A stretch of DNA of 9,354 nucleotides, taken from Pseudomonadota bacterium. Its GTDB lineage: Bacteria > Pseudomonadota > Gammaproteobacteria > CAMYNG01. The DNA lies in the NCBI GenBank assembly GCA_020347585.1, contig CP070733.1, positions 664,710 to 674,063 of the forward strand. Reading direction: 5' to 3'. Numbering within the stretch: the stretch's first letter is position 1; every line of letters begins with the position of its first letter. Below the pieces are notes generated by a model. That model was not told the DNA's origin. It did no database searches and saw only the letters and a program-made list of their open reading frames with translations. The position numbers were made by a program, and so were the translations under genes. Shown piece by piece: positions 1 through 6,150 of this stretch.

Positions 1-92
1 ACTTGGGCGGGCGGCTGGTCAGACAGCGGACCCAGAAGGGTCCGCCGCAGACCTAACCCGGCACCATGAACGGGATACTGGTTCTCATTCAT
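1..92 (-). CDS. hvfB: MNIO (DUF692) family RiPP-modifying enzyme, HvfB-like; N-terminus only, truncated by window edge
   Basis: The frame opens with ATG at 92-90 and stays open for 30 full codons to the window edge. The visible protein begins MNENQYPVHGAGLGLRR and continues TLLGPL. The GAGLGLRR stretch close to the N-terminus is characteristic of DUF692 multinuclear non-heme iron oxidases that act on HvfA-type peptides. A GAGG ribosome binding site (101-104) sits 8 nt before the ATG. The gene starts only 15 nt after the stop of the EGKCG-repeat precursor on the same strand, which is the standard hvfA-hvfB order. Family knowledge: these enzymes use an iron cluster to convert precursor cysteines into copper-binding heterocycles, such as the oxazolone/thioamide pairs made on Haemophilus HvfA, with a partner protein (HvfC). 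Only about a tenth of the protein is visible, so the metal-binding residues cannot be checked. The call rests on the N-terminal motif plus context. Confidence 0.8.
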   Translation of the reverse strand, partial: MNENQYPVHGAGLGLRRTLLGPLSDQPPAQ

Positions 93-100
93 GGGTTCGG

Positions 101-104
101 CCTC
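101..104 (-). promoter_or_regulatory. Ribosome binding site of the truncated hvfB-like gene
   Basis: On the minus strand the sequence GAGG is followed by 8 nt and then ATG at 92-90. It lies inside the 15-nt gap after the precursor's TAA stop. It fixes the start of the truncated downstream gene and makes translational coupling to the precursor likely. Confidence 0.6.
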
Positions 105-107
105 AAG

Positions 108-437
108 TTACTTCTTGCCGCCGCACTTGCCTTCACCGCACTTGCCTTCCTTGGACGACTTCTTCTCGCCGCCGCACTTACCTTCCTTGGACGACTTCTC
201 GCCGCCGCACTTGCCTTCACCACACTTGCCTTCCTTGGAAGACTTCTTCTCGCCGCCACACTTGCCTTCACCGCACTTGCCTTCCTTGCCGGCGAGCTGC
301 ATATAGCCGCTGGAAAGGTCGGACATGCCGAAAGGGTTCTGGCCGGCGTCGGCTAAGGCGACGTTGCTTGCTGCCAGGCTGGCAGCAAACGCGGTGCCGA
401 GCGCAAGGGAAAGGGTCTTCATCTGGGATTTAGCCAT
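108..437 (-). CDS. hvfA: HvfA-type EGKCG-repeat RiPP precursor, secreted, probably copper-binding
   Basis: This 109-residue protein has three parts. Residues 1-30 form a Sec-type signal peptide (basic start, alanine/leucine-rich core, ALA-DA cleavage region). Residues 34-50 form a conserved linker with NPFGMSDLSSGY. From residue 52 to the end is a lysine/glycine-rich repeat region. EGKCG occurs seven times, starting at residues 52, 57, 69, 74, 85, 97 and 102. All seven cysteines (55, 60, 72, 77, 88, 100, 105) lie within these motifs, so the peptide has no other thiol. This is the layout of HvfA-family precursors, whose EGKCG cysteines are modified by a DUF692 enzyme and bind copper. An N-terminus of that enzyme type begins 15 nt downstream. 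The start is supported by GGAGG 8 nt upstream (446-450), whereas Met6 has no such site. Family membership is clear. The actual modification and metal are inferred. Confidence 0.9.
   Translation of the reverse strand: MAKSQMKTLSLALGTAFAASLAASNVALADAGQNPFGMSDLSSGYMQLAGKEGKCGEGKCGGEKKSSKEGKCGEGKCGGEKSSKEGKCGGEKKSSKEGKCGEGKCGGKK
111..284 (-). repeat. In-frame tandem repeats encoding EGKCG(EGKCG)GEKKSSK units
   Basis: The 3' half of the precursor gene consists of four in-frame units: 17 codons (234-284), 16 codons (186-233), 12 codons (150-185) and a terminal 13 codons (111-149). The full unit reads EGKCGEGKCG GEKKSSK. The second unit lacks one lysine, the third lacks one EGKCG, and the last ends in GGKK. 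Bases are nearly identical between units: the plus-strand block CTTGCCTTCACC recurs with only occasional substitutions. This suggests recent duplication or ongoing slippage and recombination. All length differences are multiples of three, so the frame is kept. Confidence 0.9.
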
Positions 438-445
438 TGATAATG

Positions 446-450
446 CCTCC
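446..450 (-). promoter_or_regulatory. Strong ribosome binding site of the EGKCG-repeat precursor gene
   Basis: GGAGG on the minus strand lies 8 nt upstream of the ATG at 437-435. It decides between Met1 and Met6 as start and is one of the best Shine-Dalgarno matches in the window, as expected for an abundantly made precursor peptide. Confidence 0.75.
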
Positions 451-528
451 GAAAGTTTTTGTCATCCCGGGCCCTAGTGGCTCCGGTGTCCTTTGGCTAC
501 GATGGGATTCCTGCCACCGCAACTCGCG

Positions 529-558
529 ATTATGACAGATCCCGAGACACCAAGTTTC
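529..558 (-). promoter_or_regulatory. Candidate promoter of the hvfA-hvfB genes
   Basis: On the minus strand TGTCATAAT (537-529) is an extended -10 element, with CATAAT matching TATAAT in five of six bases, but no good sigma-70 -35 lies at 17 nt. The same region can be read as an extracytoplasmic-function sigma promoter: GAAACTT (558-552) resembles the sigma-E -35 GGAACTT, followed by 16 nt and TCATA (535-531). Either reading gives a leader of about 80-90 nt before the precursor's ATG. The site lies downstream of the terminator-like hairpin at 571-599, so it would give the cluster its own transcription. This is pattern matching by eye. Confidence 0.4.
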
Positions 559-570
559 AGGATCTTTTCA

Positions 571-599
571 TAAAACGCAAGCCCGGCGTGCATCCGGGC
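571..599 (-). terminator. Possible rho-independent terminator after the DUF1841 gene
   Basis: A perfect 6-bp GC stem (GCCCGG / CCGGGC, 581-586 with 594-599) has a 7-nt loop. On the minus strand it is followed by TTGCGTTTTA. The T-tract is interrupted, so termination may be weak. It lies about 80 nt after the DUF1841 stop and before the candidate hvfA promoter, where a transcript end would be expected. Confidence 0.4.
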
Positions 600-681
600 C
601 CGAGAAAAACAGGCCGGCTGTCCGCCGATTGCCGATTGCCAGCTATACAGACCCTGCCCCGCAAGGTTTCATTACACGCTC

Positions 682-1110
682 TCAGGACGTTAGTTTGCGC
701 AGGCATCCCAGGTAGGCGGATTCCGAGGGTGGCAGATTGTCCCGCTGGGCCTGCCACAGCATCTCGCCCAGGCATTCCATCATCCGGTGCTCTGCCTCGT
801 GAGGCTCGCCGAGCCGGCCAACCAGATCACGGTAGGCCTCCATAATGCCCGCGGGGCGTTGCGTGGCAAGCTGCTCGCGGATGGACAGGTGCATCGCCAT
901 GTGCAGAAAAGGGTTGGTTTCGCCGGCCTCTGGCAGATAGTCGCGCGCTAGGTGGCGCTCCGCGCTCTGCAGTAGGGCGTGGTATTCGGGGTGCTCTGCC
1001 GCGACCCGGGAAATCTCCTGCTCCAGCGGCGTCAACGGCTCGCCTGCCGTTGATTTGCGCCAGGCCTCAAAGAACATCTTGCGCAGCTGAGAGCGGTCTT
1101 GTCCGAACAT
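682..1110 (-). CDS. DUF1841 family protein of unknown function
   Basis: This 142-residue soluble protein, beginning MFGQDRSQLRKMFFEAW, matches my memory of the DUF1841 family in length and overall pattern. It shows an aromatic/basic N-terminus, AAEHPEYH near residues 38-45, NPFLHMAMHLSIREQ near 66-80, and an acidic/histidine segment EPHEAEHRMMECLGEMLW near 102-119. There is no signal peptide, membrane segment or recognisable catalytic motif. The family has no established function. It is commonly found beside nth in gammaproteobacteria, as here, though a 226-nt gap separates the two genes. The ATG at 1110-1108 is the only sensible start because an in-frame TAG lies 9 nt upstream. No clear ribosome binding site is visible. 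The name is confident; the role is unknown. Confidence 0.8.
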   Translation of the reverse strand: MFGQDRSQLRKMFFEAWRKSTAGEPLTPLEQEISRVAAEHPEYHALLQSAERHLARDYLPEAGETNPFLHMAMHLSIREQLATQRPAGIMEAYRDLVGRLGEPHEAEHRMMECLGEMLWQAQRDNLPPSESAYLGCLRKLTS

Positions 1111-1206
1111 TGTCAGCTAACCATGGGAAACGCAGGGAATCGAAGGTCGATTTCGGATCCGGCACCGTCTGCCGAGGAGGTGCTTACGCTAGTCAAGCGG
1201 TGTCGC

Positions 1207-1241
1207 GTATTCAACCCTATTGAATACAGGGTTTGATACCC
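1207..1241. repeat. Overlapping inverted repeats in the nth-DUF1841 gap
   Basis: GTATTCAA (1207-1214) and TTGAATAC (1220-1227) form a perfect 8-bp stem with a 5-nt loop. A second stem, AACCCT (1213-1218) with AGGGTT (1228-1233), shares bases with the first, so the two cannot form together. A third short stem, GGGT (1229-1232) with ACCC (1238-1241), overlaps the second. No T-run follows on either strand, so this is not a standard terminator. It could be an operator palindrome or an RNA switch-like structure. The rest of the 1111-1336 gap shows no gene, only a small inverted repeat AATCGA-AGG-TCGATT at 1138-1152. Confidence 0.55.
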
Positions 1242-1336
1242 GGGCTTCTGCGACAGCGTCGGTGGTGTTTGCCTGTTCGCTCGGGCTCTCGCCGTGTTCC
1301 CCAGGCGCCCCGTGGTTTGTGAGTGCCAAATTAAGT

Positions 1337-1972
1337 TTAGTCTTCGGTTTTGTGCTTGTACTCGCACAGGTCCTCGATAACGCATGAGCCGCAGCGCGGC
1401 TTGCGGGCGACGCAGGTGTAGCGCCCGAGGAGGATCAACCAGTGATGCGCATCCTTTTTGAATTCGTTCGGGACGAACTTATTGAGCTTGCGTTCCACTT
1501 CCACGACATTCTTACCGGGCGCCAGCCCGGTGCGATTCGAAACGCGAAAGATATGGGTGTCTACCGCGATAGTCGGCTGGCCAAAGGCGGTGTTAAGGAT
1601 AACGTTGGCGGTCTTGCGTCCCACCCCCGGCAGGGCTTCAAGCGCGGCGCGATCCTCGGGAACCTTGCTGCCGTGTTCTTCGACCAGCATGCCGCAGGTT
1701 TTGATGATATTTTTTGCCTTGGTATTGAAGAGACCGATGGTCTTGACGTGGCTGCGTAGCCGGCGCTCACCGAGCTTGAGCATCTTTTCCGGGGTGCTGG
1801 CCACCTTGAATAGTCCGGCGGTGGCCTGGTTGACGCTGCGGTCGGTCGCCTGCGCCGACAGGATCACCGCGACCAGCAGCTCGAACGGCGTACGATACAC
1901 AAGCTCGGTGGTGGGATTGGGGTTGTGCTCTTTGAGTCGCCGGAAAATCTCGGCACGCTTCTTTGGATTCAT
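1337..1972 (-). CDS. nth: Endonuclease III (DNA glycosylase/AP lyase)
   Basis: This enzyme removes oxidised pyrimidines from DNA and cleaves the resulting abasic site in base excision repair. At 211 residues it has the same length as E. coli Nth. The helix-hairpin-helix LPGVGRKTANV (114-124) holds catalytic Lys120. VDTHIFRV (137-144) holds catalytic Asp138. The C-terminal [4Fe-4S] loop has cysteines 187, 194, 197 and 203 with C-X6-C-X2-C-X5-C spacing. All expected active residues are present. It follows rsxE by 125 nt on the same strand, the usual position at the end of rsx operons, and may be cotranscribed with it. The ribosome binding site is weak. An out-of-frame ATG lies 4 nt upstream of the chosen ATG, but only the chosen one gives Nth. 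There is no sign of damage. Confidence 0.97.
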   Translation of the reverse strand: MNPKKRAEIFRRLKEHNPNPTTELVYRTPFELLVAVILSAQATDRSVNQATAGLFKVASTPEKMLKLGERRLRSHVKTIGLFNTKAKNIIKTCGMLVEEHGSKVPEDRAALEALPGVGRKTANVILNTAFGQPTIAVDTHIFRVSNRTGLAPGKNVVEVERKLNKFVPNEFKKDAHHWLILLGRYTCVARKPRCGSCVIEDLCEYKHKTED

Positions 1973-2061
1973 ACATCAACGCCGGTCCTGATGTCAGGGC
2001 AGGGCAACAGGGCACAACAAGCCGTTCGTTCGACGCCAGGGTCGTGGAACGGTCCGGGTTT

Positions 2062-2092
2062 CCCTTGTACCTTAGCCCTTTACCCTTTTCCC
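2062..2092 (-). other. Four G3-tracts, possible G-quadruplex, after rsxE
   Basis: On the coding (minus) strand four GGG runs lie at 2090-2092, 2083-2085, 2076-2078 and 2062-2064. The loops are 4, 4 and 11 nt, and the long loop contains an extra GG. The first run begins 5 nt after the rsxE TAA stop. The purine-rich composition (G and A, with few pyrimidines) stands out from the surroundings. In RNA this could fold as a two-tetrad or long-loop three-tetrad quadruplex between rsxE and nth. Any function is speculative, and the rest of the 1973-2097 gap shows nothing else clear. Confidence 0.4.
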
Positions 2093-2097
2093 TGCTG

Positions 2098-2784
2098 TTA
2101 TGTTGCCGCTGCTCCCGCCGTCTCGAGCGTAACGGCCTTTTTGCGCTTCTCTAGTTTGCCGTCGATGATATTCTTGATGGCGATCAGTAGGCCCAAGCCA
2201 ATGAACGCGCCCGGTGGCAGGATCGCCAGCAGGTAGCCGCGGTAGTCTGCAAAAAGCGTAACACTCAGCCACTGCGCGCCTTCGCCGAACATCAGATCGG
2301 CGCGCTGCAGCAAGGTGCCAAAACCAATGACCTCGCGCATGGTACCGAGCAGCAGCAGTACGATGGTAAAGCCTACCCCCATGGCCAGGCCATCCACAAA
2401 CGCACGCCCCACGTTTTGCCTGGAAGCAAACGCCTCGGCGCGGCCCATGATGGCGCAGTTGGTGACAATGAGCGGAATGAAGATACCCAAAATCTTGTAC
2501 AGCTCGTGAAAATACGCATTCATGGCCAGTTCGATAGCGGTGACCACCGAGGCGATGATCATGACGAACACGGGGATACGGATTTCCGGTCGCACAAAGT
2601 TGCGGATCAGCGACACGGTCACGTTCGATGCGACGAGGGTCAACGTGGTGGCGAGCCCGAGTCCCAGCGCGTTGATCATGGTATTGGAGATCGCGAGCAG
2701 CGGACACAGGCCGAGCAGCTGCACGAAGCCCGGGTTGTTCGACCACAAGCCGTCGCGTATCACCTGACCGTAGCTAGGCGTCAT
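2098..2784 (-). CDS. rsxE: Rsx/Rnf electron transport complex subunit E (membrane)
   Basis: This 228-residue integral membrane protein with about six hydrophobic segments is homologous to RsxA and sits beside it in the membrane core of the Rsx/Rnf complex. LGLCPLL (Cys27) and IVTNCAIMG (Cys110) hold the conserved half-membrane cysteines. In Rnf structures these, with the matching pair in RsxA, bind a [2Fe-2S] cluster that passes electrons across the membrane. [13 protein letters not shown] near the N-terminus is typical of RsxE rather than RsxA. The C-terminus is lysine-rich (GKLEKRKK) and ends with an alanine-rich tail. The ATG overlaps the end of rsxG by 11 nt and is preceded by AGGAG about 9 nt upstream, so translation is probably coupled. 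It is the last subunit gene of the operon. Confidence 0.96.
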   Translation of the reverse strand: MTPSYGQVIRDGLWSNNPGFVQLLGLCPLLAISNTMINALGLGLATTLTLVASNVTVSLIRNFVRPEIRIPVFVMIIASVVTAIELAMNAYFHELYKILGIFIPLIVTNCAIMGRAEAFASRQNVGRAFVDGLAMGVGFTIVLLLLGTMREVIGFGTLLQRADLMFGEGAQWLSVTLFADYRGYLLAILPPGAFIGLGLLIAIKNIIDGKLEKRKKAVTLETAGAAAT

Positions 2785-3433
2785 CTATTGTTTCTCCTGG
2801 CTCCTGCCCGCCTTGCGCAGGGGCAAACATTGCCTCGCGATTTGACTCGAAATAGCGCAAGGTGTTGAACACCGCCCGTACTATCGCCCGGGGCGTCACC
2901 GTCGCGCCGGTGAACTGGTCGAATTCGCCGCCGTCGCGTTTGACCCGCCAACCGCGCGGCCGCGGGTTATCGAGCGACTTGTCGTCAAAACCCAGAATCC
3001 AGTCCGAGCGGCTGGTCTCAATGGCATCGCCTAGTCCCGGAGTTTCGCGGTGGGCGGTGACGCGCACGCCGGCAAGGGTCCCATCATAGCGAACCGCGAC
3101 CAGCAACCCAATTCTGCCGCTGTAACCGTCGGGTGCTACTGCGTTGATGATGGCCGCCACGGGCTGCCCCTCCTTGCGTGCGCGGTATACGGTGACCGGC
3201 TTGTCGCTGCCCAGTGCACCGGGCTCGAGTACCTGCGTGATGTCGCTATAGGGATCGTTGTCCCGTTCGGTGCCTGGAACAAGTTCGTTCAGGGTGCGCA
3301 GCAGGAGTTCGCGCTCGTTCTGTGCGATACGCTCGCGGGTGGCCTGGTGTGTTAGCGCCAACAGGCCGGTTCCGGTGATGGCAAAGGCGCCCAGCAGGAT
3401 TGCGCTGACGGTCATGTTGCGGGCCAGGTTCAT
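2774..3433 (-). CDS. rsxG: Rsx/Rnf electron transport complex subunit G (covalent FMN)
   Basis: This 219-residue protein has one N-terminal membrane anchor (about residues 8-28) and a large periplasmic FMN-binding domain. The motif [10 protein letters not shown] (172-181) is the flavinylation site. By family knowledge the threonine of the GAT triplet, Thr178, carries FMN through a phosphoester bond installed by Apb[13 protein letters not shown] (103-114) and ETPGLGDAI (130-138) are other conserved stretches. The protein ends in an acidic/glycine-rich tail. It starts 6 nt after the rsxD stop and overlaps rsxE by 11 nt. The ribosome binding site is weak, which suggests reinitiation from rsxD. 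No apbE gene is visible in the window, so the flavin transferase must be encoded elsewhere. Confidence 0.96.
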   Translation of the reverse strand: MNLARNMTVSAILLGAFAITGTGLLALTHQATRERIAQNERELLLRTLNELVPGTERDNDPYSDITQVLEPGALGSDKPVTVYRARKEGQPVAAIINAVAPDGYSGRIGLLVAVRYDGTLAGVRVTAHRETPGLGDAIETSRSDWILGFDDKSLDNPRPRGWRVKRDGGEFDQFTGATVTPRAIVRAVFNTLRYFESNREAMFAPAQGGQEPGETIDDA

Positions 3434-3439
3434 GAAAGG

Positions 3440-4483
3440 CTACTCGTTGTTCTGCCCGAACACGCGCGGTTGTGTGTAGTAGTCGATGGTGGGCACCGCT
3501 GTGTTCATCAACAGCACGGCGAAGGCGACGCCATCCGGATAGCCGCCCCAGGTGCGGATCAGGTAAACAAGCACCCCGATACCGGCGCCGAAGATCAGGC
3601 GGCCCCGTAGCGTGGTTGCGCCACTGACCGGGTCGGTGGCGATAAAAAACGCACCCAGAATTGCCGCGCCGCTGAAAAGGTGAAACAGCGGCGAGGGGAA
3701 ACGCCCCGGATCGCCGAGATAGAACAGTGTGGCCATTAACGTCAGTGCACCTAGAAACGCCACGGGTATATGCCAGGTGATGACGCGTTTGTAGATCAGC
3801 CACAGGCCGCCGGCCAGGAACATCAGGTTGACCCACTCCCAGCCCGCACCCGCAAAGCTGCCAAACAGGTGCGGGCTGGCGGCGGTGATCTCGCCGACGG
3901 TCTGGAAGGCGCCGAGTTCTGTTTTCACCGTGTCCAGCGGCGTGGCCATAGTGAGTGCATCCCAGCTGGCGCCACCGGGCAGTGCGCCAGTGAAGGCATA
4001 GCGCAAATGGTCTGCCACGGTCAGGTCCGCGTCACCGGGCGCCGCCGGTGGTAGCCAGGCCGTCATCTCGAGCGGAAAGGCGATCAGCAACATGGCATAG
4101 CCGGCCATGGCGGGATTGAAAGGGTTGTAGCCCAGTCCACCGTAGAGGTGCTTGGCCACTACCATGGCGAACGCTGTGCCAAGAAATACCAGCCACCATG
4201 GCGCAAGTGGCGGTAGGGCCAGCGCCAGCAGCATGGCGGTGACCACGGCGCTGCCGTCGCTAAGAAACGGCAGCAACGGCCGCCCGCGCATCCTCAGCAT
4301 CAACGTTTCGGCTGCCAACGCCGTCAGCACCGCAATTACCAGGTTCACGACTACCCCCGCGCCGAAAAACAGCACCCAGGCGGCAATGCCCGGCACCAGT
4401 GCGGCCACCACCGTCAGCATCACCCGTGTGATGCTGGTGGCGCCCGCAAGGTGCGGCGAACTCGGCACTTGCTCAAACTTCAC
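3440..4483 (-). CDS. rsxD: Rsx/Rnf electron transport complex subunit D (membrane, covalent FMN), GTG start
   Basis: This 347-residue polytopic membrane protein is the likely ion-translocating subunit, related to NqrB. MATPLDTVKT (179-188) aligns with the E. coli flavinylation site, so Thr181 is the probable FMN attachment residue (E. coli Thr187). Other family marks are LYGGLGYNPFNPAMAGY (113-129), GAFFIATDPV, and GGYPDGVAFAVLLMN near the C-terminus, followed by PTIDYYTQPRVFG. The chosen start is GTG at 4483-4481. It overlaps the rsxC stop as GTGA and is preceded by GAGGAG, giving an N-terminus (MKFEQVPSSPH) that aligns with the E. coli protein. The next gene, rsxG, begins 6 nt after the stop. 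The call is secure; the GTG start is well supported by alignment and overlap. Confidence 0.96.
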   Translation of the reverse strand: MKFEQVPSSPHLAGATSITRVMLTVVAALVPGIAAWVLFFGAGVVVNLVIAVLTALAAETLMLRMRGRPLLPFLSDGSAVVTAMLLALALPPLAPWWLVFLGTAFAMVVAKHLYGGLGYNPFNPAMAGYAMLLIAFPLEMTAWLPPAAPGDADLTVADHLRYAFTGALPGGASWDALTMATPLDTVKTELGAFQTVGEITAASPHLFGSFAGAGWEWVNLMFLAGGLWLIYKRVITWHIPVAFLGALTLMATLFYLGDPGRFPSPLFHLFSGAAILGAFFIATDPVSGATTLRGRLIFGAGIGVLVYLIRTWGGYPDGVAFAVLLMNTAVPTIDYYTQPRVFGQNNE

Positions 4484-6150
4484 TTTGGCTCCTCACTGGA
4501 TGATTCCGGCGTGTCCTTGGCCTCGCGTATTCGCGCGCGGCGCTCGTGCGCTTCGGTAATTGCGCGTTTCTGTTCGTCGGTGTGGTTGTCTGTGTTTTTC
4601 GGCGTCACTTGCTGCTGGCTGCGTTTGGCCTTGACGCGCTGCGTGGCTGCTTCTATCGCGGCCTGTTTTGCATCCGCCTTGCTTTCGCCGCCCTCGCCGC
4701 GCGCCTTCTTGAGTTGCTCGCGTTTCTTGCGGTGACGTTCCTCCTTTTCCTGCTTTTCGCGTTCCTGGCGATACTGGTGGAACTCGTGGCGTTCGCGTGC
4801 GGCATCTGCCTTTTGTTTTTCCTTTTCCTTCGCCCAGATCTCGGTTTTGGCGTAACGATAATACTGCACCAGCGGAATGTGCGCTGGGCACACGTATGAA
4901 CAGCAGCCGCACTCGATACAGTCGAACAGGTTGTAGTCCTGAACCTTGTCAAACTCACGAGCCTTCGCGTACCAGTACATCTGCTGCGGCAGCAGTCGCA
5001 CCGGGCATACCTCGGCACACTGTCCGCAGCGTATGCAAGGCATGGCACCCGCTGCCCCCGGCGCCTTGCGGGTTGCGAGTATGCAGTGGGTGGTCTTGAT
5101 GACGGGCGCCGCGTCGTCATGTAACGCGATGCCCATCATCGGTCCGCCCATGACCAGGCGCTGCAGCCCTTCGGTATCCACCTCGCACTGCGCGAGCAGT
5201 TCGGAAATGGGGGTGCCGAAGCGCACGTTCAGGTTGGTCGGGCGGCCGACGGCGTCTCCGGTAATTGTCACGTTGCGCGATATCAATGGCTCGCCATGCA
5301 CCACCGCGCGCTGCACTGCCGCCGCTGTGCCGACGTTGTGGCAAACGATGCCTACGTCCAGAGGTAGGCCGTTACTGGGCACCTCGCGGCCCGTAAGTAC
5401 CTTGATCAACTGCTTTTCTCCACCGACCGGGTAGAGCGTGGGGATCTCAACTATCTCGATGAACCCGGCTTCCTCGTTGCCAAGCGCCTCGCGCAGTGCA
5501 GAAATCGCCTCGGGTTTGTTGTCCTCGACGCCTATCTTGCAGTGGCGTGCATGTACCGCGTGGCGCATGATCAACAGTCCCTCAACGATCTCGCGCGCGC
5601 GCTCCGGCATCAACATGGCATCACAGGTGATATACGGTTCGCACTCAGAGCCGTTGAGTATCAACGTGTCGATCTCGCGGGCCGGGCCGGGATTCAGCTT
5701 TATAAAGGAAGGAAAACCGGCGCCGCCGAGTCCTACAATGCCCGCCTTGCGAATTATGTTGCGCAGCGCGCTGGGGTCCAGGTCGCTATAGTGCCCGCGG
5801 TGTGCTTCCCGTTCGCACCACGCGTCCGCACCGTCGGTCTCAATCACGATACACGGTGCCGCCTGCCCCGACGGATGGGGCACCGGACGTTCTTCTATCG
5901 CAATAACTGTACCCGAGCTGCTGGCGTGCACGGGTGCGCTCACGTATTCCTCTGCGCGTGCGATTAGCTGACCCTTGAGCACCTGGTCACCGACATCGAC
6001 CACGGGTTCGGCGCGGTTGCCAATATGTTGCTGCAGCGGCAGTACCAGGTGTCGCGGGATGTTCGCCTCGCGCACCGGCATGGCCATGGACATGGCGTTG
6101 TGGTCCGGCAGGTGCAGGCCGCCCTTAAAGTGCCACAGTCTCGCTGCCAT
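4480..6150 (-). CDS. rsxC: Rsx/Rnf electron transport complex subunit C (NADH/FMN and Fe-S), charged C-terminal tail
   Basis: This 556-residue peripheral subunit is the electron entry or exit module for NADH in the family. GIVGLGGAGFPSF (137-149) and NGSECEPYITCD (166-177) belong to the nucleotide/FMN-binding domain related to complex I NuoF. TLYPVGGEKQLI is at 238-249. Two [4Fe-4S] clusters are bound by cysteines 372/375/378/382 and 411/414/417/421. After residue 438 comes a tail of about 118 residues dominated by K, E, R, A and Q, probably helical. It is shorter than the long alanine-rich repeat tail of E. coli RsxC. The frame is open to 6273, but ATG 6150-6148 is the real start: it overlaps the rsxB stop (TGATG), has GGAG 8 nt upstream, and gives the expected N-terminus [15 protein letters not shown]. 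Confidence 0.96.
   Translation of the reverse strand: MAARLWHFKGGLHLPDHNAMSMAMPVREANIPRHLVLPLQQHIGNRAEPVVDVGDQVLKGQLIARAEEYVSAPVHASSSGTVIAIEERPVPHPSGQAAPCIVIETDGADAWCEREAHRGHYSDLDPSALRNIIRKAGIVGLGGAGFPSFIKLNPGPAREIDTLILNGSECEPYITCDAMLMPERAREIVEGLLIMRHAVHARHCKIGVEDNKPEAISALREALGNEEAGFIEIVEIPTLYPVGGEKQLIKVLTGREVPSNGLPLDVGIVCHNVGTAAAVQRAVVHGEPLISRNVTITGDAVGRPTNLNVRFGTPISELLAQCEVDTEGLQRLVMGGPMMGIALHDDAAPVIKTTHCILATRKAPGAAGAMPCIRCGQCAEVCPVRLLPQQMYWYAKAREFDKVQDYNLFDCIECGCCSYVCPAHIPLVQYYRYAKTEIWAKEKEKQKADAARERHEFHQYRQEREKQEKEERHRKKREQLKKARGEGGESKADAKQAAIEAATQRVKAKRSQQQVTPKNTDNHTDEQKRAITEAHERRARIREAKDTPESSSEEPK

Noticed and set aside
26..45. Perfect 8-bp GC hairpin (GCGGACCC / GGGTCCGC, 4-nt loop) resembling a terminator after the EGKCG-repeat gene
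   Set aside because: It lies inside the open frame of the truncated hvfB-like gene and has no T-run on the minus strand. It might affect translation, but nothing supports termination.
66..356. Plus-strand frames of 96 and 71 codons with leucine/alanine- or proline/serine-rich repeats
   Set aside because: They are antisense shadows of the EGKCG repeat; their repetitiveness is inherited from the real gene and they lack a family match or ribosome binding site.
624..640. Tandem GCCGATT GCCGATT GCC
   Set aside because: Only two copies of a 7-mer, most likely chance; no CRISPR-like spacing or array anywhere in the window.
459..845. Plus-strand 128-codon frame
   Set aside because: It crosses the hvfA promoter region and runs antisense to the DUF1841 gene, with no recognisable domain.
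1120..1165. Minus-strand segment with CTTCGATTCCC resembling a tRNA or tmRNA T-arm
   Set aside because: The flanking bases do not pair as a T-stem, the invariant G before TTC is missing, and no acceptor or anticodon arm is found.
1113..1385. Minus-strand 90-codon frame in the nth-DUF1841 gap
   Set aside because: It overlaps the end of nth out of frame, covers the inverted repeats, and its composition does not resemble a real protein.
2072..2746. Minus-strand 224-codon frame and similar long frames within the rsx genes (for example 3246-3836)
   Set aside because: They are out-of-frame shadows of rsxE, rsxG and rsxD with arginine/histidine-rich, low-complexity products typical of GC-rich DNA.
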